Shown here in pieces: positions 1 through 6,625 of a stretch of 6,851 nt of DNA (position 1 is its first letter; every line of letters begins with the position of its first letter). Made by a program: the position numbers and the translations under genes. Under the pieces are notes generated by a model. It was not told where the DNA came from. It saw only the letters and a program-made list of their open reading frames with translations, and did no database searches. This DNA is from JAUREX01 sp044356825. Lineage in GTDB: Bacteria > Pseudomonadota > Alphaproteobacteria > Rhodobacterales > Rhodobacteraceae. Location: assembly GCA_044356825.1 (NCBI GenBank), contig JBIKVM010000159.1:1-6851 (forward strand), given 5' to 3'.

Positions 1-801
1 CGCGATAGCGTGATCGCGGTCGCGGGGGGGATCGGCGCCGGAGCGCTGGCGCTTGGCGTGATGGCAGGCAATTTCGCCTTTCCCACGATCGCCGAATATC
101 ACATCGCGAATTCGAAGACCGAAGGCGGCGGTACGAATGTCGTCAACGTGATCCTCGTGGATTTCCGCGGTTATGACACCTTCGGCGAGATCATCGTGCT
201 TGGCATCGCGGGGCTGATCATCTTCGCGCTGACCGAGGCGCTGCTGGCAGGCCCGGCCGGGCGGCGGCTGCTGTCGTGGGTGCCCGACAGCCCCAAGGCG
301 GGCGACCGTCATCCGATGATGCTCGTCGTCGCGGCGCGCGTCGCGCTGCCGCTGTCGATCATGGTCGGCATCTACATCTTCCTGCGCGGCCACAACGAAC
401 CGGGCGGTGGCTTCATCGCGGGGCTCGTGGTCTCGATCGCGCTGCTCATGCAATACATTGCCTCGGGCTTCGCCTGGGCAGAGGCGCGCCAGCGGATCGA
501 TTACCATGCCTTCATCGGCGCGGGTGTCGTGATCGCGGGGGCGACCGGGATCGGTGCATGGTTCGCGAGCCGACCGTTCCTGACCTCGGATTTTGGCTAC
601 TTCCGCATCCCGCCCTTCGAGAAGTTCGAACTCGCAACCGCGATGGCCTTCGATCTGGGCGTGTTCCTGACGGTGATCGGGGCGGTGATGCTGACGCTCT
701 CGAGCCTCACGCGGATTGCGCTGCGAGCGGGCGAGACGGTCAACACCGAACCGATGGATGTGGACCCATCCACCGCCGGCGGGCAGGAGGCGAAGGGCTG
801 A
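1..801 (+). CDS. mrpA: Fused MrpA/MrpB antiporter subunit, C-terminal part (5' end outside window)
   Basis: The reading frame is open from base 1 and gives 266 residues, so this is the 3' end of a much longer gene (fused MrpA-MrpB proteins are usually near 950-1000 residues). Residues 46-70 hold the MrpA C-terminal signature NVVNVILVDFRGYDTFGEI; Glu63 in it appears to match the essential membrane glutamate of Bacillus MrpA (Glu780). After a linker (about 85-105) comes a MrpB domain with the motif RGHNEPGGGF at 129-138. Hydrophobic segments lie near 4-22, 64-83, 107-127, 137-158, 170-188 and 215-236; the tail (240-266) is polar. MrpA is the large complex-I-like subunit thought to carry ion translocation; MrpB is needed for assembly and activity. 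Fusion of the two is the arrangement known as PhaA/PhaAB in rhizobia. The next gene starts one base after the stop, so no separate mrpB is expected. Confidence 0.93.
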   Translation, partial: RDSVIAVAGGIGAGALALGVMAGNFAFPTIAEYHIANSKTEGGGTNVVNVILVDFRGYDTFGEIIVLGIAGLIIFALTEALLAGPAGRRLLSWVPDSPKAGDRHPMMLVVAARVALPLSIMVGIYIFLRGHNEPGGGFIAGLVVSIALLMQYIASGFAWAEARQRIDYHAFIGAGVVIAGATGIGAWFASRPFLTSDFGYFRIPPFEKFELATAMAFDLGVFLTVIGAVMLTLSSLTRIALRAGETVNTEPMDVDPSTAGGQEAKG

Positions 802-802
802 G

Positions 803-1147
803 ATGGAATACCTCGTCGCCTCGGCCATCGGCGTGATGACCGCTTCGGGGATCTACCTGATCCTGCGGCTTCGGGCCTTTCCGGTCATCCTTGGCCTGTC
901 GATGCTGACCTATGCGGTCAACACCTTCCTCTTCGTCACCGGGCGGCTTGTGATCGACCGTCCCCCGATCCTGTCGGCGGACGCGGCAGGCTACACCGAT
1001 CCCATTCCCCAAGCGCTCGTGCTGACGGCGATCGTGATCTCGTTCGGGATGACGGCAGTGATCGTGATGATGGCTCTCGGGGCATTCCTCGAATCGGGCG
1101 ACGATCGGATCGAGACGAAGGACACCGCGCCGGAGGACCGGCCGTGA
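803..1147 (+). CDS. mrpC: MrpC, cation/proton antiporter subunit C
   Basis: A 114-residue membrane protein of the NuoK/MnhC type, matching the usual length of about 113. Three hydrophobic helices lie near 3-20, 27-47 and 70-95. The motif DPIPQALVLTAIVISFG at 66-82 is diagnostic; Gln70, Thr75 and Gly82, reported as functionally important in Bacillus MrpC, are all present at the same positions. The C-terminal tail (97-114) is charged and probably cytoplasmic. I chose the ATG at 803 over an in-frame upstream start inside mrpA because the protein then begins with the family's normal N-terminus and an AGGAGG lies at 785-790. The gene starts one base after the mrpA stop and its own stop overlaps the mrpD start, indicating one polycistronic, translationally coupled mRNA. 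Confidence 0.95.
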   Translation: MEYLVASAIGVMTASGIYLILRLRAFPVILGLSMLTYAVNTFLFVTGRLVIDRPPILSADAAGYTDPIPQALVLTAIVISFGMTAVIVMMALGAFLESGDDRIETKDTAPEDRP

Positions 1148-2667
1148 GCCACTGGGTCATCATCCCCGTCGTTCTGCCCGCGCTGCTTGCGCCGCTCATC
1201 GTGCTCGGGATGCGGCGGGATCTGCTGCTCCAGCGCGTCGCGTCGGTCACGGGGGTGATTGGCCTTGGCGCGGTGGCGGCATACCTCATCTGGCGCGCGA
1301 GCGTGCTCGGCCCCGAACCCTATCTGCTCGGCAACTGGCCGGCCCCCTTCGGGATCGTACTGGTGAACGACCGGCTGTCGGCGCTGATGCTCGGCCTTAC
1401 GGCGCTGCTCGCGCTCATCGTGCTTGCCCATGCGATCGGGTCGGGCTGGGACCGACGCGGACGGCATTTCCACGCGCTTTTCCAGTTCCAGCTCATGGGC
1501 GTGAACGGAGCCTTCCTGACAGGCGATGCCTTCAACCTGTTCGTTTTCTTCGAGATCCTGCTGATTGCCTCCTACGGCCTCATGATCCATTCGGGCGGGC
1601 GGGCGCGGCTCGGGGCGGGCGTGCAGTACATGGCCTACAACCTCGTGGGGTCGACGCTGTTCCTTTTTGCCCTCGGCACGGTCTATGCCGTGACCGGGAC
1701 CCTCAACATGGCCGACCTGGCAGAGCGGATGGCGAACCTGCCCGAGGGGCACGCGGCGCTCGCCCGCGTCGCCTGCGTGCTGCTCTTCATCGTCTTCGCG
1801 GTGAAGGGGGCGCTCGTGCCGTTCCAATTCTGGCTGCCCGCTACCTATTCGATGGCACCCGGTCCGGTTGCGGCGCTCTTTGCGATCATGACCAAGGTAG
1901 GTGCCTATGCGGTGCTGCGCTTCGGCACGCTCATCTACCCCGAGCAGACCGCCGCGACCGCCGGCATAGCAAGTGGCCTCGTGCTGCCGGGGGCAGTGCT
2001 CACGCTCGTGATCGGGATGGTCGGGGTGCTCGGGGCGCGGACACTCGGACGGATGGCGGCCTTCGCGGCAATCGGCTCGATGGGAACGCTGTTTCTGGCC
2101 ATCGCGCCGTTTCAGGTCGAATCGACCGCGGCGGCACTCTTCTATCTGATCCATTCGACCCTCGCGGCAGCGGCGCTCTTCCTTGTGGTCGATCTGGTCC
2201 TGCGCCGCAGGGGGAGCGACGACATCGACGCCCTGCACCCACCCGTGGCGCAGGGCGGGCTGATCGCCGCGCTCTACTTCGCGGCGGCGATCGCGGCTGC
2301 GGGAATGCCTCCGCTGTCGGGCTTCGTGGGCAAGCTTCTGATCCTCGATGCGCTGCGTGAGGATGCGATGGGGATGTGGCTCTGGGCCGCAATCCTCGCG
2401 ACCTCGCTCGTGGCGATCCTGGGCCTCGGCCGTGCAGGCAGCGCGGTATTCTGGAAGGCCCATGCGGGAACGGCCACGCCGGCGGTTCACGACCCCGCGC
2501 GCCCGGCCGAGCCGCTCGCTTTTGTCGCGATCGGGGCGGCGCTCGCGATCATCGTGGTACTGACGATCTTCGCGGGGCCAGTGACTGGCTGGCTTGGCGA
2601 GACGGCGGCGGAACTGCACGATCCGGGTGTCTACATCCGCGCAGTCCTTGGTCCGACGGAGGGTTGA
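1144..2667 (+). CDS. mrpD: MrpD, complex-I-like antiporter subunit D
   Basis: A 507-residue, very hydrophobic protein of the NuoL/M/N and MrpA/D antiporter family, with the length and even spread of helices expected for about 14 membrane segments. Family hallmarks are visible: Glu137 in NLFVFFEILL (the conserved helix-5 glutamate, same number as the essential Bacillus MrpD residue), Lys221 in FAVKGALVPF (helix-7 lysine), the segment FWLPATYS at 229-236, and Lys251 in MTKVGAY (broken-helix lysine). These form the conserved charged axis used for proton movement in the family. Start is GTG at 1144, overlapping the mrpC stop by four bases (GTGA), with GGAGG at 1132-1136 seven bases before it. MrpD sits in the inner membrane and works only as part of the Mrp complex. 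A stand-alone quinone-linked role is unlikely given the neighbours. Confidence 0.96.
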   Translation: MSHWVIIPVVLPALLAPLIVLGMRRDLLLQRVASVTGVIGLGAVAAYLIWRASVLGPEPYLLGNWPAPFGIVLVNDRLSALMLGLTALLALIVLAHAIGSGWDRRGRHFHALFQFQLMGVNGAFLTGDAFNLFVFFEILLIASYGLMIHSGGRARLGAGVQYMAYNLVGSTLFLFALGTVYAVTGTLNMADLAERMANLPEGHAALARVACVLLFIVFAVKGALVPFQFWLPATYSMAPGPVAALFAIMTKVGAYAVLRFGTLIYPEQTAATAGIASGLVLPGAVLTLVIGMVGVLGARTLGRMAAFAAIGSMGTLFLAIAPFQVESTAAALFYLIHSTLAAAALFLVVDLVLRRRGSDDIDALHPPVAQGGLIAALYFAAAIAAAGMPPLSGFVGKLLILDALREDAMGMWLWAAILATSLVAILGLGRAGSAVFWKAHAGTATPAVHDPARPAEPLAFVAIGAALAIIVVLTIFAGPVTGWLGETAAELHDPGVYIRAVLGPTEG

Positions 2668-2670
2668 GCG

Positions 2671-3159
2671 ATGCGCAGCATCTTTCCGCGCCCCTACCTG
2701 ACCCTCGTGCTGACCGTCGTATGGGTGATGCTCGCCAATGATCTGAGCCCAGGGATCGCCGTCTTCGGGCTGATCCTCGGAACGCTGATCCCCCTCGTCA
2801 CCCTGCCCTTCTGGCCGCCGAGCCCGCGCCCCGCAAAGCCGCTGTCGGTCTTGCGCTTCATCCTTGTCGTGCTGTGGGACATTCTCGTCTCGAACGTCGC
2901 CGTCGCGCTTATCGTGCTCTTCAAACCCAACAGCGCGCTGCGCCCGGCGTGGGTGACGGTGCCGCTCGACCTGCGCAGCCCCGAGGGGATCACCGTCCTT
3001 GCCGGTACGATCACCATGACGCCGGGAACGGTCAGCGCCGATATTTCCGCGGACGGGCGCGCCATTCTCGTACACTGTCTGCACGCGCCCGATCCGTCGG
3101 GCGTCGCGTCCGACATCAAGGCGCGCTACGAAAGCAGGCTCAAGGAGATTTTCGAATGA
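2671..3159 (+). CDS. mrpE: MrpE, cation/proton antiporter subunit E
   Basis: A 162-residue protein of the MnhE family (usual length about 158-165). The N-terminal half is hydrophobic (segments near 9-22, 26-48 and 57-83) and carries the conserved stretch LWDILVSN at 68-75. The C-terminal half is a soluble domain containing LAGTITMTPGT at 110-120; its Thr-Pro (117-118) corresponds to the TP pair shown to matter in Bacillus MrpE. It is followed by the usual S-A-D-I-S and V-H segments. MrpE helps complex formation and full antiport activity. GGAGGG at 2658-2663 lies seven bases before the ATG. The gene follows mrpD by 3 bases, and its stop overlaps the mrpF start (ATGA), so expression is coupled to both neighbours. 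Confidence 0.95.
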   Translation: MRSIFPRPYLTLVLTVVWVMLANDLSPGIAVFGLILGTLIPLVTLPFWPPSPRPAKPLSVLRFILVVLWDILVSNVAVALIVLFKPNSALRPAWVTVPLDLRSPEGITVLAGTITMTPGTVSADISADGRAILVHCLHAPDPSGVASDIKARYESRLKEIFE

Positions 3160-3425
3160 TCGCCTATGCCCTCGGCTTCGCGCTGGCCTGCTTCGGACTC
3201 GGGCTGCTGCTCAATCTCTGGCGCCTCGCGAACGCCCCTGATGTCACGGACCGGATCCTCGCCCTCGACACCATGGTGATCAACGTGATCGCGATCATCG
3301 TCCTCTACGGGATGGCGACCGGCAAGGGGATCTACTTCGAGGCCGCGCTGCTCTTTGCGATGACCGGGTTTCTCTCGACGGTGGCCTACGCGAAGTTCCT
3401 GCTGCGCGGCGACGTGATCGAATAG
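3156..3425 (+). CDS. mrpF: MrpF, cation/proton antiporter subunit F
   Basis: An 89-residue small membrane protein of the MrpF/PhaF family with three hydrophobic helices (about 3-22, 34-53 and 58-80). The key motif APDVTDRILALD (27-38) is intact, including Asp32 and Arg33; Asp32 has the same position as the aspartate needed for activity in Bacillus MrpF. The ATG at 3156 overlaps the mrpE stop and is preceded by a near-consensus AAGGAG at 3142-3147, which fixes the start; an upstream in-frame start inside mrpE gives a non-family arginine-rich extension and is not credible. Required for the Mrp complex; no independent enzymatic role is known. Confidence 0.95.
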   Translation: MIAYALGFALACFGLGLLLNLWRLANAPDVTDRILALDTMVINVIAIIVLYGMATGKGIYFEAALLFAMTGFLSTVAYAKFLLRGDVIE

Positions 3426-3434
3426 GGGCGCCGG

Positions 3435-3818
3435 ATGATCCTCGACATCATCATTTCTGCTCTGCTCGTCATCGGCGGTGCGTTCGCCCTCGTGGGGTCG
3501 TGGGGCCTCGTGAAACTGCCCGACACGATGACACGGCTGCACGCCCCGACCAAGGCCACCACGGTGGGGGTCGGCAGCGTGCTGATCGTATCGATGATCA
3601 TGCTCGCGCAGGACGAAGGCGGCATCTCGTTCCACGAACTCCTGATCACGCTCTTCCTCTTTCTCACCGCTCCGATCACCGCGCATTTCCTGGCGAAGGC
3701 CCATCTGCACCGCGCCGGGCGCAAGTCCGACCTGCCGCCAACCGGAACCGGTGCCCCATGGGCGGGGTTTGATGGCAGCGCAAAGGATGCGCCCCACGAC
3801 AGCAAGACCGAGGGCTGA
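3435..3818 (+). CDS. mrpG: MrpG, cation/proton antiporter subunit G
   Basis: A 127-residue protein of the MnhG/PhaG family and the last subunit of the operon. Three hydrophobic segments lie near 5-24, 44-58 and 64-86. Family motifs seen are GLVKLPDTMTRLHAPTK (24-40) and the helix-3 sequence FLTAPITAH (76-84), whose Pro80 corresponds to the conserved proline studied in Bacillus MrpG. Beyond about residue 90 the protein ends in a polar, proline- and glycine-containing tail of some 35 residues, which is variable in the family and probably cytoplasmic. The start is the ATG nine bases after the mrpF stop, with a G-rich sequence (AGGGGCGCCGG) in front. The stop codon lies in the loop of a GC hairpin (see 3808-3825). 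Confidence 0.94.
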   Translation: MILDIIISALLVIGGAFALVGSWGLVKLPDTMTRLHAPTKATTVGVGSVLIVSMIMLAQDEGGISFHELLITLFLFLTAPITAHFLAKAHLHRAGRKSDLPPTGTGAPWAGFDGSAKDAPHDSKTEG

Positions 3819-3825
3819 CCCTCGG
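3808..3825 (+). terminator. GC-rich hairpin spanning the mrpG stop codon
   Basis: CCGAGGG at 3808-3814 is the exact reverse complement of CCCTCGG at 3819-3825, giving a seven-base-pair GC-rich stem with the four-base loop CTGA. The mrpG stop codon (3816-3818) is in that loop. No T-run follows (the next bases are GCGAGATTGG), so it is not a classic intrinsic terminator. It could act as a weak terminator, a transcript-end stabiliser, or a structure limiting read-through into the SIS gene 15 bases on. Function is inferred from sequence alone. Confidence 0.4.
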
Positions 3826-3839
3826 GCGAGATTGGGGCC

Positions 3840-4406
3840 ATGATGTCCGACCACGCCGACATCGCACGCCGGGCAGCGCAGGATATCGGCGCGGCAGCCG
3901 CTGCGACGGATCCCGCCTCGATCGACGCGGCCGTGGCAGAGATTGCGCAGGCGCAGAGCATCTTGTGCCACGGCGTGGGCCGCGAGGGTCTGATGATGCG
4001 GGCGCTTGCAATGCGGCTCTGTCACCTGGGCTGCGATGCCCATGTCGTGGGCGACATGTCGGCCCCACCGGTCGGGCCGCGGGATCTGCTGATCGTCAGC
4101 GCCGGCCCGGGCGATCTGCCGACGGTGGGTGCACTCGCGGACGTGGCGCGGCAGGCGGGGGCGCGGACGCTGTGCGTGACGGCCCAGCCGCTCGGTCCCG
4201 TCCCCGCGGCCTGCGACCGGATCCTTGAGATCCCTGCCCAGACCATGGCGAACGATCGCGGTGCTGCGGCAAGTTCGGTCCTGCCGATGGGGTCTGTCTT
4301 CGAGGGTGCCCAGTTCCTCGTGTTCGAGATCCTCGTGCTGGCGTTGCGCGCCCGCCTTGGCATCACCCCCGAGGCGATGCGGGCCCGCCACACCAACCTC
4401 GAATGA
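3840..4406 (+). CDS. SIS-domain protein, 6-phospho-3-hexuloisomerase (HxlB)-like, altered phosphate pocket
   Basis: A 188-residue soluble protein made of one SIS (sugar isomerase) domain, the usual size of PHI enzymes, which interconvert 3-hexulose 6-phosphate and fructose 6-phosphate. PHI-type marks are GVGREG at 45-50 followed by ALAMRLCHLG (55-64), VVGD at 69-72, LPMGSVFE at 148-155 (Glu155 matches the proposed catalytic glutamate of the Methanocaldococcus enzyme), and the C-terminal RHTNLE. Two normally phosphate-binding loops differ: the usual GVGRSG serine is Glu49, and the usual SGSG-type loop reads SAGPGDLPT at 87-95. The substrate may therefore differ from the classical one. No hexulose-6-phosphate synthase gene is next to it. 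It follows mrpG by 21 bases and is convergent with the aldolase gene. Start may be the ATG at 3840 or 3843; the ribosome site is weak (GGGG at 3834-3837). The fold is clear; the reaction is not. Confidence 0.85.
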   Translation: MMSDHADIARRAAQDIGAAAAATDPASIDAAVAEIAQAQSILCHGVGREGLMMRALAMRLCHLGCDAHVVGDMSAPPVGPRDLLIVSAGPGDLPTVGALADVARQAGARTLCVTAQPLGPVPAACDRILEIPAQTMANDRGAAASSVLPMGSVFEGAQFLVFEILVLALRARLGITPEAMRARHTNLE

Positions 4407-4414
4407 CGGCACTG

Positions 4415-4452
4415 CCAAGCTGGCGCAGGGCGCCGGGGGGCATGGGGCTTGG
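4415..4452. terminator. Inverted repeats between convergent genes
   Basis: The 47 bases between the SIS gene and the aldolase gene, which converge here, contain a nested inverted repeat. CCAAGC at 4415-4420 pairs with GCTTGG at 4447-4452, and inside it GGCGC at 4422-4426 pairs with GCGCC at 4430-4434. The location suits a two-way transcription stop, but neither strand has a T-run and the internal G-run (4435-4440) is unpaired. Evidence is weak. Confidence 0.3.
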
Positions 4453-4453
4453 G

Positions 4454-5143
4454 TCAGAGAGCGCGCGGACGGGCCGCGTCGGTCGCACCTTCGGGCTCGG
4501 GGCCCTGACCATAGCTCATCCGCTTCATCTGTTCGATGACGCGTGCCATCTCGGCGTCGGAGAGCACCGGCGGCTCGCCCAGCGCGCAGGCCTGGAGGTA
4601 CATCCGCGCGAGCGTCTCGACCTCGATCGCCATCCACAGCGCACCCTCGAGCGTGGTCCCGAGGCTGATCTGCCCGTGCTGGCCGAGAAGGCAGGCCATC
4701 CGGTCCTCGAGCGCCTCGAGGGCCGCATCCGACAGCGCCTGCGTGCCGAAGGTCGCATAGCGCGCGCAGCGCAGCGTCGTGCCCCCCATGACCCCCACCA
4801 TGTAGTGAAAGGCCGGGATGGTTCGGTGGTGGCAGGCGACCGAGGTCGCATAGGTCGAATGGCAGTGCAGCACCACGTTCACATCCGTCCGCGCCCGCAG
4901 GATGTCGCGGTGAAAGCGCCATTCGGACGAGGGGCGGCGCCCGACGAAGGTGCCGTCCCAGCCCATCCCGACGATGTCCTCGGGCTGCATGATGTCATAG
5001 GGCATCGACGAGGGGGTGATCAGGTACCCATCCCCCGAACGGGCCGAGAGGTTGCCGGCCGTCCCCTGGTTGATGCCGCTGTCGTTCATCTTGCGGCAGG
5101 TCTCGACCATCCTGCGGCGCAGGGTCATCTCGTCTTCGGTCAT
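4454..5143 (-). CDS. fucA: Class II aldolase, L-fuculose-1-phosphate aldolase (FucA) type
   Basis: A 229-residue cytosolic zinc aldolase, slightly longer than E. coli FucA (215). The zinc ligands are all present at almost the same numbers: Glu74 in PSSEWRFH, His93 and His95 in HCHS, and His156 in GQHG. The phosphate-binding elements GTAGN (27-31) and Ser72-Ser73 are kept, as are catalytic Tyr114 in FHYMVG and the C-terminal Tyr211-Gly212 (Tyr113 and Tyr209 in FucA). The YATFGT motif (129-134) is also shared. Such enzymes cleave a ketose 1-phosphate to dihydroxyacetone phosphate and an aldehyde (lactaldehyde for L-fuculose 1-phosphate). Residues 212-229 are an extra tail. Its ATG overlaps the kinase stop (ATGA), with a strong GAGGAGG at 5157-5151 seven bases before it. 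The symbol marks family identity; the true substrate may be another ketose 1-phosphate. Confidence 0.88.
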   Translation of the reverse strand: MTEDEMTLRRRMVETCRKMNDSGINQGTAGNLSARSGDGYLITPSSMPYDIMQPEDIVGMGWDGTFVGRRPSSEWRFHRDILRARTDVNVVLHCHSTYATSVACHHRTIPAFHYMVGVMGGTTLRCARYATFGTQALSDAALEALEDRMACLLGQHGQISLGTTLEGALWMAIEVETLARMYLQACALGEPPVLSDAEMARVIEQMKRMSYGQGPEPEGATDAARPRAL

Positions 5144-6549
5144 CGCATGGCCTCCTCGGCAAGAGTGCGCCAGCGCAGGGCGTGGCGGGCAAGATCGGGC
5201 AGGCCCGGCAGCGGCGCGGCCGGGCGCAGGTCGGGGGCGGGGGCGGGTCCGGCCCGGCAGAGCGCGGCCGCCCCGGTGGCGATGCCGTAGCCCTCGGCGT
5301 TGATCCAGGTCTCGCGCCCCGGGCGCAGCGCGGCGACGAGGGCGGCAAACGCCGGATCGCGCAGGAAGCTGCCGTCGAGCACCCAGGGCCGCGCGGGGTC
5401 GAGCGTCTCGGCGCAGGCCACCGTCAGCAGCGCCATGTGCAGGACCGCGAGCGCGTGACGCTCGGCCGGTGTCTCGGGCGGGGGGCCGGCGATGCGGCCC
5501 TGCCCCGCCGTGCCCGGAAACTGGCCGTCATTCGTCCCGAAACTCGGGATCGCCATCGTCCCCCGTGCGATCAGCCGCCCGATCAGGCCCAGATCGGCGC
5601 GCGCGCCCTCGGGCTGCTCACCCGCGATCGCCTCGTATTCGCGCCCCGCCATGGTCAGCGCGCCGCCCACCGGGGCGCCCGCGACATCGGCGTTGCACGT
5701 CATCCCGCGCGCCTCGATGAGGCGGGCGGGGTCGATCCCGTCGGCCATGGCGACGATCCAGGTGCCGGTCGAGACGACGCAGACGCCCGCCATCCCGGCG
5801 GCGCGGTAGCAGTGGAAATTGGCCGAGGAATCATGCACCCCCGCATGCACCCTCAAGCCCGGCGGCAGCCCGTGGCGGGCCGAGATCGCCGCGCGCACCG
5901 GCCCCAGATCGGCATCCGCCCGCACTATCGGCGGCATGAGCCGCCCCCAGCCACGCGCCGCCACGATCGGCGCCCAGCCCCCCCGCGCGACGTTCCAAAG
6001 ATGCGACTGCGCCCCGAGGATCGTGACCTCGCTCGCGGCGACGCCGCTCAGCCGCCAGGCCCAGTATTGCGGCAGGCAGAGAAGCCAGCGCGCCCGCGCC
6101 ACCGCCGCGGGTGCCGCCCGTTCGGCCCAGTAAAGCTGGCGCGCGACATGGGTCGCGCCCATCATCAAGGCCGAACCGCGGTCGAGGAAGCCGCCCGCGA
6201 GGGGGGCGTAGTCGCGCGCGATGTCCTCGGGCAGCGGCTGTTCGTAGTCGATCATCGGCAGCACCGCCCCGTCGCCGCCCGCGTCCGGATCATCGCCCAC
6301 CAGCACCGCGCCCGAGCCATAGCCCGTGGCAATGACATGGCCGAGCGGGTGGCGCCGCCCGAGATCGGCCAGCGTCCCCAGCACCCAGCCGTTCAGCGCC
6401 GCAAGGTCGGTGTGCCGCCAGGGCGGCCCGGGGTGAGAGGGGTTGGGCGTCGCGCGCGTCTCGAGCACGCGCCCCGCCCCGTCGCAGACCGAGAGCTTCA
6501 CGTTCGACTTGCCGAGATCGAGGACGGCTATGCTGCTGAGGTCTGCCAT
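5140..6549 (-). CDS. FGGY-family carbohydrate kinase, FucK/RhaK-like
   Basis: A 469-residue cytosolic sugar kinase of the ASKHA fold, in the normal size range. The N-terminal phosphate loop reads DLGKSNVK (11-18). The catalytic-base motif is GVHDSSA (237-243) with Asp240, and the nucleotide-binding segment VSTGTW (259-264) resembles SSGTW of E. coli FucK. A second sub-domain continues to the C-terminal motif LDGSFLRDPAF (391-401), where related kinases usually have a glycine-rich GGG/GGF stretch. It probably phosphorylates O-1 of a ketose such as L-fuculose or L-rhamnulose, feeding the overlapping aldolase gene downstream. An in-frame TGA six bases upstream makes the ATG at 6549 the first possible ATG start of this frame. 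The ribosome site is weak (GGCGG, 11 bases away). L-xylulose or another pentulose is an alternative substrate; autoinducer-2 kinase is less likely beside a FucA-type aldolase. Confidence 0.88.
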   Translation of the reverse strand: MADLSSIAVLDLGKSNVKLSVCDGAGRVLETRATPNPSHPGPPWRHTDLAALNGWVLGTLADLGRRHPLGHVIATGYGSGAVLVGDDPDAGGDGAVLPMIDYEQPLPEDIARDYAPLAGGFLDRGSALMMGATHVARQLYWAERAAPAAVARARWLLCLPQYWAWRLSGVAASEVTILGAQSHLWNVARGGWAPIVAARGWGRLMPPIVRADADLGPVRAAISARHGLPPGLRVHAGVHDSSANFHCYRAAGMAGVCVVSTGTWIVAMADGIDPARLIEARGMTCNADVAGAPVGGALTMAGREYEAIAGEQPEGARADLGLIGRLIARGTMAIPSFGTNDGQFPGTAGQGRIAGPPPETPAERHALAVLHMALLTVACAETLDPARPWVLDGSFLRDPAFAALVAALRPGRETWINAEGYGIATGAAALCRAGPAPAPDLRPAAPLPGLPDLARHALRWRTLAEEAMR

Positions 6550-6583
6550 GCTTCAACGATCCGCCACCATCTTGTCCCGATCA

Positions 6584-6617
6584 CGGGCATCCCCGAGAGG
6601 GGGGACCCGAGTGCCCG
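6584..6617. repeat. Nested inverted repeat upstream of the kinase gene
   Basis: CGGGCA at 6584-6589 pairs with TGCCCG at 6612-6617, and directly inside it TCCCC at 6590-6594 pairs with GGGGA at 6601-6605, leaving a six-base loop and a six-base bulge on one side. It lies 35 bases upstream of the kinase ATG (minus strand) without a following T-run. It may be an mRNA structure in the kinase leader, an operator, or chance in GC-rich DNA. Confidence 0.35.
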
Positions 6618-6625
6618 GCGCGACG

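Noticed and set aside
716..802. Upstream in-frame start for mrpC that would add 29 residues
   Set aside because: The extension overlaps mrpA, is arginine-rich and has no counterpart in MrpC proteins; the ATG at 803 gives the normal family N-terminus.
991..3084. 697-codon open frame on the minus strand opposite mrpC-mrpE
   Set aside because: It lies wholly antisense to well-supported membrane protein genes. Its product is rich in Arg, His, Asp, Glu and Gln with no recognisable domain, as expected from reading GC-rich hydrophobic codons backwards.
3126..4922. 598-codon minus-strand open frame across mrpF, mrpG, the SIS gene and part of the aldolase
   Set aside because: It crosses four real genes on both strands and is low in hydrophobic order and rich in Arg/Gly/His; an artefact of few stop codons in GC-rich DNA.
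4403..5290. 295-codon plus-strand open frame opposite the aldolase
   Set aside because: The opposite strand encodes a FucA-type enzyme with every zinc ligand in place; this frame has no recognisable domain.
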